Shown: positions 23,334-29,311 of the stretch, piece by piece
Numbering within the stretch: the stretch's first letter is position 1
Layout of the letters: each line of letters starts with the position of its first letter
The notes under the pieces: model-generated
The model's database searches: none
What the model was told of the DNA's origin: nothing
Seen by the model: only the letters and a program-made list of their open reading frames with translations
Translations under genes and position numbers: made by a program
Source of the DNA: an uncultured Slackia sp.
GTDB lineage: Bacteria > Actinomycetota > Coriobacteriia > Coriobacteriales > Eggerthellaceae
Assembly: GCA_934661005.1 (NCBI GenBank)
Contig: CAKUIK010000028.1
Span: 1-29,311 of the forward strand
Length of the DNA stretch: 29,311 bases
Direction of reading: 5' to 3'

Positions 23334-23415
23334 CCACATATGGGAATAAAACCACACATGTAGAAAATCTACCCAAATGCCACGTCGGGAAACGCGGCGA
23401 AAGAAGGGGAGCGTT

Positions 23416-24867
23416 ATGGTTGCTTTAGACTCGATGAAGCACGCGGCATTGTACAAAATGGTCGACTATCTGTTTGAAGACCCTAAGACGAGGTTCCCGA
23501 AGGCGATGGAAACGGTTGATAAAATCGCCCCGCACACCCTCTTCCCGTCGCAGCGCGATGCGTTTCGCAATGCGATTGAGGAGCAGAACAACTGGTACCA
23601 GTTGCTCATGAAAATCGCGAATTTGAACCCTGAGGTGCGGAATCGCCTGGTGAAGACGTTTTTGGTTGATTCGAACCTCATGGTATGGGGTGAGCAAGAG
23701 AAGAATCGCGACAAATACCAGTGCAATATTCCGTGGGCGATTCTGCTCGACCCCACGAGCGCGTGCAACCTCCATTGCACGGGGTGCTGGGCTGCTGAAT
23801 ATGGACATAAACTCAATTTGACCTACGACGATATCGATTCCATTATCAAGCAGGGCAAGGCTTTGGGCACGCATGTGTTCATCTATACGGGCGGCGAGCC
23901 TTTGGTGCGCAAGCACGACCTCATTAGGCTGTGCGAGGCGCATCCCGATTGCGCGTTCCTCTGCTTTACGAACGCCACGCTCATTGATGAGGCTTTCTGC
24001 CAAGACATGATTCGCGTTGCCAATTTCGTACCCGCGATTTCGGCCGAAGGCTTCGAGGGGGCCACCGACGCGCGACGTGGCCAGGGCGTGTTCCAGAAGG
24101 TGTCGAAGGCCATGGCGCTGCTTCGCGAGCATGGTTTGCCGTTTGGCGTTTCGTGCTGCTACACCGCGCAGAATGCAAGTTCCATCGCTTCCGAAGAATA
24201 CTTTGATTGGCTCATTGACCAGGGCGCATTGTTTGCATGGATCTTCTCGTTCATGCCGGTAGGCCACGGTTCCACGCCCGACCTTATTCCCAATGCCGCT
24301 CAGCGCGAGCACCTGTATAACTTCGTGCGCGAGATGCGCCAAACCAAGCCCCTGTTCACGCTCGACTTCCAAGACGACGGCGAATTCGTGGGCGGCTGCA
24401 TCGCCGGTGGGCGCCGCTACCTGCACATCAATGCCGCGGGCGATGTGGAGCCGTGCGTGTTCGCGCACTATTCGAATGCGAACATCCACGACGTGAGCTT
24501 GCTCGATGCGCTGCGTTCGCCCATCTTCATGGAGTACTACCACGAGCAGCCGTTCAACGGAAACTATCTGCGCCCGTGCCCCATTCTCGAGAACTCCGGC
24601 ATGCTGGCCGATATGGTCGCGCGTTCTGGTGCGAAATCGACCGATTTACAGCACGAGGAAAGCGCCGAGGAGCTCTGCTCGAAAACCAAGGCGTTTAGCG
24701 AGGAGTGGGCGCCTGTGGCCAAGCGTTTGTGGAACGATCCGCGCGACCCCATGCATGGCAAGCGCATGACGAAAACCCAGGGCATGGCTCAGGCCGACAT
24801 GAATAAGTTCGAGCGCCTTCAGAAGGAAGGCCGAACGTTGCATTACAACGGTGGCCTGCGCTCATAA
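23416..24867 (+). CDS. Radical SAM protein with SPASM-like C-terminus
   Basis: The 483-residue enzyme binds a [4Fe-4S] cluster through C117-x3-C121-x2-C124 (PTSACNLHCTGCWAAEYG) and SAM through the following GGEPLVRK region. It belongs to the MoaA/PqqE-like branch. C328, C347 and C388 (GGCIAGG, DVEPCVF, LRPCPIL) suggest an auxiliary cluster of SPASM type. About 100 residues precede the radical SAM core. The product is unknown; no peptide precursor or maturase partner is visible next to it. I start at ATG 23416, with AGAAGGGGAG upstream, rather than the in-frame ATG at 23377, which lacks a ribosome site. Its divergent TetR suggests induction by a small molecule. Confidence 0.88.
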   Translation: MVALDSMKHAALYKMVDYLFEDPKTRFPKAMETVDKIAPHTLFPSQRDAFRNAIEEQNNWYQLLMKIANLNPEVRNRLVKTFLVDSNLMVWGEQEKNRDKYQCNIPWAILLDPTSACNLHCTGCWAAEYGHKLNLTYDDIDSIIKQGKALGTHVFIYTGGEPLVRKHDLIRLCEAHPDCAFLCFTNATLIDEAFCQDMIRVANFVPAISAEGFEGATDARRGQGVFQKVSKAMALLREHGLPFGVSCCYTAQNASSIASEEYFDWLIDQGALFAWIFSFMPVGHGSTPDLIPNAAQREHLYNFVREMRQTKPLFTLDFQDDGEFVGGCIAGGRRYLHINAAGDVEPCVFAHYSNANIHDVSLLDALRSPIFMEYYHEQPFNGNYLRPCPILENSGMLADMVARSGAKSTDLQHEESAEELCSKTKAFSEEWAPVAKRLWNDPRDPMHGKRMTKTQGMAQADMNKFERLQKEGRTLHYNGGLRS

Positions 24868-24965
24868 TTGCCTGTTCGTGTCGTTATCGTGTGCGCCGGC
24901 GGCGCGCCTCGTTGCGCAATCGATTTCGGCTACCATGTGTAGCTTGTGCGCCAGGCGCATCAGTA

Positions 24966-25054
24966 TTTATCAAGATCCGGGGAAGAGGGTTGGCTCGTCG
25001 ATCCCGGTACCAACCGGGGGCAACACCCACGGTGGTCCCGCCAACAGCGATGAA
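24966..25054 (+). promoter_or_regulatory. SAM riboswitch (SAM-I/SAM-IV clan) in the metK leader
   Basis: The leader begins TTTATCAAGA and ends GCGATGAA. TTTATC (24966-24971) and GATGAA (25049-25054) form P1. The core matches the S-box pattern: AGAGGG then GGCTCG, a CCCGGT/ACCGGG hairpin (25003-25018), GGCAAC (25019-25024), then GGTGGTCCC. GGTTGG (24988-24993) can pair with CCAACC (25010-25015) as an alternative. The P4 stem of SAM-I is very short or missing, closer to SAM-IV or SAM-I/IV variants. The 3' strand of P1 adjoins the metK ribosome site (GAAAGGA), which suggests translational control by SAM feedback. The exact class needs covariance-model scoring. Confidence 0.8.
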
Positions 25055-25068
25055 GAAAGGAATTCTGA

Positions 25069-26331
25069 ATGTCCAACGAGAATGCTACCTACCTGTTCAC
25101 GTCTGAATCGGTGACCGAGGGCCATCCCGATAAACTGTGCGACCAGGTTTCCGACGCTATTCTGGACGCGATTCTCGCTAAAGAAATCGAGCTCGAAAAG
25201 GCCGGCTATATTTCGCCGAGCGGCAAGCCTGCCGATGTGTCGCAGGTTCGTTGCGCATGCGAAACCGTCGCCACGACGGGCACCGTGTTTGTGACGGGCG
25301 AAATTCGCACGCAGGCTTACGTCGATGTCGACACCATCGTGCGCGACGTCGTGCGCTCCATCGGCTACGACCGCGCGAAGTACGGCTTCGACTGCGACAC
25401 CTGCGGCGTGATCAACGCCATCCACAGCCAGAGCCCCGATATTGCTCAGGGTGTCGACGAGAGCTGGGAGGCCCAGCACGGCGAAGCTGCCGATAAGGAA
25501 GACGAAACCGGCGCGGGCGACCAGGGCATGGTATTCGGCTACGCCTGCAACGAAACGAGCACGCTCATGCCGATGCCCATTTACCTGGCACATCGCCTTT
25601 CCGAGCGCCTGACTGAGGTTCGCAAGAACGGCACGCTTCCGTTCCTTCGCCCCGATGGCAAAACCCAGGTTTCGGTTCGCTATGTCGATGGCAAGCCCGA
25701 AGCCGTCGAGAAAGTGCTCATTTCCACGCAGCACGACGAGGGCGTAGAGCACGACCAGCTCGAAGTGGCACTCATCGAGCACGTCATCAACCCCGTGCTT
25801 GCCGCTGAAGGCTTGAAGGCCGCAAGCGACATGGACATCTACGTGAATCCCACGGGCCGTTTCGTTATCGGTGGCCCCATGGGCGATACGGGCCTTACGG
25901 GCCGCAAGATCATCGTCGACACCTATGGCGGCATGGGTCGCCACGGCGGCGGCGCGTTCTCGGGTAAAGACTGCACGAAGGTCGACCGTTCTGCGGCATA
26001 TGCTGCGCGTTGGGTCGCCAAAAACGTTGTGGCGGCTGGCCTGGCCGATCGCTGCGAAGTGCAAATCGCCTATGCCATTGGCATGGCGCGCCCGGTGAGC
26101 ATCATGGTCGATACCTTCGGCACCGAGCATGTGGCTGTGGCCGACATCGAGAAGGCTGTGGCGGAAGTCTTCGACCTGCGCCCGGCGGCGATTATCGACG
26201 CGCTCGACCTTCGTCGTCCGATTTACCGCCTCACCAGCAACTATGGTCATTTCGGCCGCGAGCTTCCTGAATTCACGTGGGAGCGTCGCGACAAGGCCGA
26301 GGCCCTGCGCAAGGCATGCGGCTTGGAGTAG
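25069..26331 (+). CDS. metK: S-adenosylmethionine synthetase
   Basis: The enzyme makes SAM from methionine and ATP in the cytoplasm. The 420-residue protein shows GHPDKLCDQVSDAILD (about 17-32, catalytic His and Mg Asp), GAGDQGMVFGYACNET and the P-loop-like DTYGGMGRHGGGAFSGKD, all canonical. It is some 20-30 residues longer than many bacterial MetK, partly from an acidic insert before GAGDQG (WEAQHGEAADKEDET). ATG 25069 follows AAAGGAATTCTG. Its leader carries a SAM riboswitch. The upstream neighbour is a radical SAM enzyme, which consumes the product, though no shared transcript is implied. Confidence 0.97.
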   Translation: MSNENATYLFTSESVTEGHPDKLCDQVSDAILDAILAKEIELEKAGYISPSGKPADVSQVRCACETVATTGTVFVTGEIRTQAYVDVDTIVRDVVRSIGYDRAKYGFDCDTCGVINAIHSQSPDIAQGVDESWEAQHGEAADKEDETGAGDQGMVFGYACNETSTLMPMPIYLAHRLSERLTEVRKNGTLPFLRPDGKTQVSVRYVDGKPEAVEKVLISTQHDEGVEHDQLEVALIEHVINPVLAAEGLKAASDMDIYVNPTGRFVIGGPMGDTGLTGRKIIVDTYGGMGRHGGGAFSGKDCTKVDRSAAYAARWVAKNVVAAGLADRCEVQIAYAIGMARPVSIMVDTFGTEHVAVADIEKAVAEVFDLRPAAIIDALDLRRPIYRLTSNYGHFGRELPEFTWERRDKAEALRKACGLE

Positions 26332-26377
26332 TTCGTTCCAGCGTATTTTCTTAAACACGAACATATGTTGTATTTTG

Positions 26378-26406
26378 AAAGCGAGTCTCATCGGAGGCTC
26401 GCTTTT
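26378..26406 (+). terminator. Intrinsic terminator after metK
   Basis: AAAGCGAG (26378-26385) pairs with CTCGCTTT (26398-26405) over a 12-nt loop and is followed by TCTTA. Confidence 0.8.
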
Positions 26407-26410
26407 CTTA

Positions 26411-26424
26411 TATACTCGCCTGCA
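26411..26424 (+). promoter_or_regulatory. Candidate priA -10 box giving a leaderless mRNA
   Basis: TATACT (26411-26416) lies 7 nt before ATG 26424, exactly the spacing seen at gluQ. No Shine-Dalgarno sequence precedes the ATG. No clear -35 is seen; that window falls in the metK terminator. Confidence 0.5.
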
Positions 26425-28547
26425 TGAGAACCGTTTCCTTAGTTTTGGACATACAAACCCAATCGCTTGACAGCCTGTATACCTACGTGGTTCCCGCCGA
26501 TATGGTCGGTGTGGACGTGGGCTGTGCCGTGCTGGTCGAATTCGGCGCGCGCCGCGCGGTTGGCTACGTTATGGAAGTTTCCGAACACCCCGATTCCGAA
26601 ATCGACCCGGCGTCCCTCGCTCGCCTCAAACCGCTGCTTTCGGTGCTTTCCGCGCCGTATTTCGATGAAGACGGAGCAGCGCTCATCCAATTCATCGCCC
26701 ACGAATACGTGGCGCCGCTTAGCTCGTGCGTGCATTTGCTCACGCCCGTGGGGCGTGCGCCGAAAGTTGTGAAGCGCGGCGATGCGTGGGAGCTTCAGAA
26801 GCCCGCGCGGCGCAGGAAGAAGAAAGGCGAGGTGGAAGCGCCTGTGCCGCTCGATGAGGAAATCGCCGAGGCAGCCGAGGCGCGTGAGGGCTTTGCGCTC
26901 ACCGAGGGCCAGGCCGCGGCGCTTAGCTGTGTCGATGCATGCATCGACCGTTGCGCCGGCGAGGTGTGCGTGGTCGATGGCGTAACGGGGTCAGGTAAAA
27001 CCGAGGTGTATCTGCGCACGATTCGCCATGCGCTCGAACTGGGACGTGGTGCCATTGTGCTCGTGCCCGAAATCGCACTTACCCCGCAAACGGTGTCGCG
27101 CTTCGAGAGTCGCTTCGGCGATACCGTAGCCGTCATGCATTCGCGCATGACGGCGGGCGAGCGATTCGACCAGTGGGAAGCGGTGCGCCTGGGCAAAAAA
27201 CGCGTGGTCGTGGGGGCGAGAAGCGCCTTGTTTTGCCCTATGGCAACGCTCGGGCTCATCATTATTGACGAAGAACACGAAAGCACCTACAAGCAAGAAA
27301 GCGCCCCGCGCTACCACGCCCGCGATGTCGCTGCGTGGATGGCGCAGCGCACGGGAGCGACGCTCGTGCTGGGAAGCGCGACTCCTTCAATCGAGACGCT
27401 GTGCCGTTGTAAGGTCGACGATATGTGGCATCGCGTGCTGCTTCCGGCGCGCGCGAACGGCAAGCCTATGCCCGAGGTGCGCATTATCGATATGGCGAAG
27501 GAATTCGGCCGCGGCTCGCGTTCCATGTTTGCCAAGGAACTGCAGGAAAACGTGTTCGCTGTGGTGGATGCGGGTCGCAAGGTCGTGCTCATGCTCAATC
27601 AGCGCGGCTTCGCGAATTTCCTGCTGTGTCGCGATTGCGGCTACGTGCCCGAATGCGCTACGTGCTCGGTTTCGCTGACCTATCACGAAGTGGGCCGCAA
27701 ACTCGTGTGCCACCATTGCGGTAAAACCTCTCAGGCTCCCGTGACGTGCCCGGTGTGCGGAAGCCCCTATTTGAAGAAGTTCGGTGCGGGCACGCAGCGC
27801 GTTGAGGTGGAGTTGCGCCGCTTGCTTAACGACCATGCGGCTTCAACGGGTCGGCCCGCGCCCCGCGTGGTGCGCATGGATTCTGACACCACGGCCACGC
27901 GCGACGCTCATGAGAAGCTTCTCGCCGAATTTGGGCAGCCGGGCGCGGCGGTGCTCCTGGGCACGCAAATGATTGCGAAGGGCCTCGACTTCGACGACGT
28001 CGTGCTCGTGGGTGTGATCAACGCCGACACGCAGCTGCGGCTGCCCGACTTCCGCTCAGCCGAGCGCACCTTCGATTTGGTGGAGCAGGTCGCGGGGCGC
28101 GCCGGCCGGGGGCGCTTCGAGGGGCGCGTGCTCGTGCAAACCTACATGCACGATGCGATGGCTATTCGCGCGGCGGCGCATTACGACCGCCGGCGTTTTC
28201 TTGCTGATGAGCTGCCGAAACGCAAGATGCTTGGCTATCCGCCGTATGCGCGTTTGGCGAACATCTTGGTATGGGGCGCTGAAGAAGAAGCCGTGCGAAC
28301 GGAAGCCGAGGCGCTTGCAAAGCGCGTTCAGGAGCAAATCGACGACATCGTGGGCGACGGCTGGCAGAGCCTCGGCGCCGCTCCATGCGCCATCGATAAG
28401 CTGCGCGGTCAGCACCGTTGGCATATTTTGATCAAAGCGCCGGCTGGGTCCGACATCTCGAGGCTTGCCGAGCCGGTGATTCGCAAGCGCCGCGCGAACA
28501 AGAAGGTCAACGTCGCCGTCGATGTCGACCCGTACAGCTTGTTGTAG
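26424..28547 (+). CDS. priA: Primosomal replication restart helicase PriA
   Basis: The 707-residue superfamily-2 3'-5' helicase reloads the replisome at stalled forks. It has an N-terminal 3'-DNA-binding domain, Walker A GVTGSGKTEVYL (about 187-198), DEEHE box (about 281-285), the ATPSIET motif III, a zinc-binding cluster (CRDCGYVPECATCS, CHHCGK, CPVCGS, about 402-450), GTQMIAKGLDF and VAGRAGRG (motifs V, VI). All eight zinc cysteines are present. Length is close to the family's about 730. There is an Arg/Lys-rich insert with ARRRKKKGEVEAP before the ATPase core. It is probably translated from a leaderless transcript. No operon partner is visible downstream. Confidence 0.96.
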   Translation: MRTVSLVLDIQTQSLDSLYTYVVPADMVGVDVGCAVLVEFGARRAVGYVMEVSEHPDSEIDPASLARLKPLLSVLSAPYFDEDGAALIQFIAHEYVAPLSSCVHLLTPVGRAPKVVKRGDAWELQKPARRRKKKGEVEAPVPLDEEIAEAAEAREGFALTEGQAAALSCVDACIDRCAGEVCVVDGVTGSGKTEVYLRTIRHALELGRGAIVLVPEIALTPQTVSRFESRFGDTVAVMHSRMTAGERFDQWEAVRLGKKRVVVGARSALFCPMATLGLIIIDEEHESTYKQESAPRYHARDVAAWMAQRTGATLVLGSATPSIETLCRCKVDDMWHRVLLPARANGKPMPEVRIIDMAKEFGRGSRSMFAKELQENVFAVVDAGRKVVLMLNQRGFANFLLCRDCGYVPECATCSVSLTYHEVGRKLVCHHCGKTSQAPVTCPVCGSPYLKKFGAGTQRVEVELRRLLNDHAASTGRPAPRVVRMDSDTTATRDAHEKLLAEFGQPGAAVLLGTQMIAKGLDFDDVVLVGVINADTQLRLPDFRSAERTFDLVEQVAGRAGRGRFEGRVLVQTYMHDAMAIRAAAHYDRRRFLADELPKRKMLGYPPYARLANILVWGAEEEAVRTEAEALAKRVQEQIDDIVGDGWQSLGAAPCAIDKLRGQHRWHILIKAPAGSDISRLAEPVIRKRRANKKVNVAVDVDPYSLL

Positions 28548-28645
28548 GCGACGGGCGCCTGCGTTGCTGTGTCATTTCGGCGGCGGCCGCACCCTTTTCC
28601 GGCCTTTGCGGGGTTGCGACTCGCTTTCGTGCGTTCGGTTGGTTG

Positions 28646-28687
28646 GCCCTTGCGCGTTCTGGCGCTTCACGCCCAACACGCAAGGGC
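28646..28687 (+). terminator. Long hairpin after priA
   Basis: GCCCTTGCGCGTT (28646-28658) pairs with AACACGCAAGGGC (28675-28687) at 12 of 13 positions over a 16-nt loop, 100 nt after the priA stop. There is no T-run, so termination is only one possible role. The rest of 28548-28740 shows no gene I can support; the long plus-strand frame through it runs on into the repeats and looks spurious. Confidence 0.45.
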
Positions 28688-28742
28688 GTTTGGTCCCTGT
28701 CGGAGCTTCGGTCGCTTCGCTGTTGCGTTGCTGACTTTCCTA

Positions 28743-28767
28743 AATTGTAAATGGTGGAAGTTTGACC
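28743..28767 (-). repeat. Inverted partial copy of the tandem-repeat end
   Basis: ATGGTGGAAGTTTGACC (28751-28767) is the inverted counterpart of the repeat start GGTCAAAACTCC-ACCATT found at 28785 and 28982. It is probably a fragment of a third unit in opposite orientation. Confidence 0.55.
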
Positions 28768-28784
28768 ACTCAGACGTAAGTTGC

Positions 28785-28964
28785 GGTCAAAACTCCCGTC
28801 ATTTGCAAATATCGGCTCCTATCGTTCCCGCGAGAGCTTTCCGTCCGAGGCTAGCCTCCGTAAAACCCCAGGTGGGAACGATATGGAAAAGCCGGGTCGC
28901 GTCCTTTCGGTTCTGGATAGCTATCTGGGTGGGTGAGAAATTACCAATGGCTGCGGTTTTGGCC
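28785..28964. repeat. MITE-like repeat unit 1 (about 180 bp)
   Basis: The unit begins GGTCAAAACTCC and ends GGTTTTGGCC, so its ends are inverted copies of one another. It shares extensive similarity with the unit starting at 28982 (for example GCGAGAG, GTAAAACCCCAGGT versus GCAAAACCCAGGT, ATTACCAATGGC versus ATTGCCAATAGC). The period is 197 bp. No gene is visible inside. Confidence 0.75.
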
Positions 28965-28981
28965 ATTTCGGCGCGAGCTAT

Positions 28982-29160
28982 GGTCAAAACTCCTACCATT
29001 CGAAAATATCAGGCACTGTTGTCTTCGCGAGAGTTTTTCACCCGAAGCCCGTCTCTGCAAAACCCAGGTAGGGGTAGCGTGGTAAAGCGTGGCCGTGCCC
29101 TTGTGGGCCCGAGCCGTTGTCTGGGCGAGCGAAAAATTGCCAATAGCAACGGTTTTGACC
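28982..29160. repeat. MITE-like repeat unit 2 (about 179 bp)
   Basis: The unit begins GGTCAAAACTCC and ends GGTTTTGACC, a perfect inverted match over nine bases. It is a diverged direct copy of unit 1, roughly two-thirds identical by eye. The junction between the two (28955-28991) itself forms an inverted repeat. It could be a mobile non-autonomous element or a structured RNA. Confidence 0.75.
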
Positions 29161-29218
29161 ACTTTGCGTCGGGGGTGCGGACGAATAGTTGGACCGTTTG
29201 GTCCGGTCAGGAGTCCGT

Positions 29219-29311
29219 ATGTACAGCCAAGACCCAAAGGACGAAGCCCTCCGCATGCTGAGGCTCACCGGCGACGTCGAGAAGACCGCCAGGATGTCCG
29301 GCGTTCCCGGC
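29219..29311 (+). CDS. Helix-turn-helix protein, N-terminal part (probable transposase; truncated by window edge)
   Basis: Only 31 codons are visible and the gene runs off the window. It starts MYSQDPKDEALRMLRLTGD and continues VEKTARMSGVPG, which reads as the beginning of a homeodomain-like HTH of the sort found in transposase OrfA proteins (helix, then xTARxSGVPxRT). AGGAG (29208-29212) precedes ATG 29219. A small hairpin GGACC/GGTCC (29191-29204) sits just upstream and could belong to an IS end. A phage terminase small subunit or a simple regulator is also possible. Confidence 0.5.
   Translation, partial: MYSQDPKDEALRMLRLTGDVEKTARMSGVPG

Noticed and set aside
23425..24543. 372-residue minus-strand frame across the radical SAM gene
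   Set aside because: Antisense shadow with no recognisable domain; the plus-strand CxxxCxxC gene is certain.
28569..29261. 230-residue plus-strand frame after priA
   Set aside because: It runs through a hairpin and both repeat units, has an atypical composition and no ribosome site, and the repeats would encode unrelated peptides in it.

Overview
The window looks like chromosome from a GC-rich anaerobic actinobacterium of class Coriobacteriia, most likely family Eggerthellaceae (Slackia/Eggerthella-like). This placement is an inference. It rests on the codon bias, on two LuxR regulators with large multi-membrane N-terminal domains, on a Tat-exported fumarate-reductase-like flavoprotein divergent from one of them, on a ferredoxin-dependent 2-oxoacid oxidoreductase, and on several Fe-S and radical SAM proteins. 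No rRNA or tRNA gene and no CRISPR array was recognised.

Layout. 1-254: end of an FHA-domain gene and a clean terminator. 299-4761: aromatic amino-acid fermentation block, iorA-iorB, then an ACT-domain protein and a phenylacetate-CoA ligase-like enzyme. The two halves are separated by a 310-nt gap filled with interlocking inverted repeats. 4848-7013: iron-dependent alcohol dehydrogenase and tRNA-Asp glutamyl-queuosine synthetase (gluQ). 7042-9330: AT-richer accessory patch with a PD-(D/E)XK nuclease-helicase (DUF2075 type) and what may be the wreck of a MazG-like partner. 9331-12854: Tat flavoprotein divergent from its likely LuxR regulator. 12971-16642 (minus): compact operon luxR - DUF2974 hydrolase - UbiA/MenA prenyltransferase. 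16799-20616 (plus): ATP-grasp-like protein, DUF1461 membrane protein, gltX. 20696-22607: polyferredoxin and Nudix hydrolase. 22612-24867: TetR regulator divergent from a radical SAM protein. 24966-26331: SAM riboswitch and metK. 26424-28547: priA. 28740-29311: tandem MITE-like repeats, then the start of a helix-turn-helix gene, probably a transposase.

Functionally, IorAB oxidises aryl-pyruvates to aryl-acetyl-CoA and reduced ferredoxin, and the ligase connects free aryl-acetates to the same CoA pool. The flavoprotein and the menaquinone prenyltransferase both point to anaerobic respiration on small organic acceptors. metK supplies SAM, which radical SAM enzymes consume, and appears to be feedback-controlled by a SAM-I/IV-clan riboswitch.

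Regulatory points that can be read directly are two genes (gluQ, priA) whose -10 box lies 7 nt before the ATG, implying leaderless mRNAs, a divergent tetR/radical-SAM promoter pair with abutting -35 boxes, and several intrinsic terminators. The most unusual non-coding parts are the interlocking inverted repeats at 2644-2907 and the two 180-bp units at 28785-29160.
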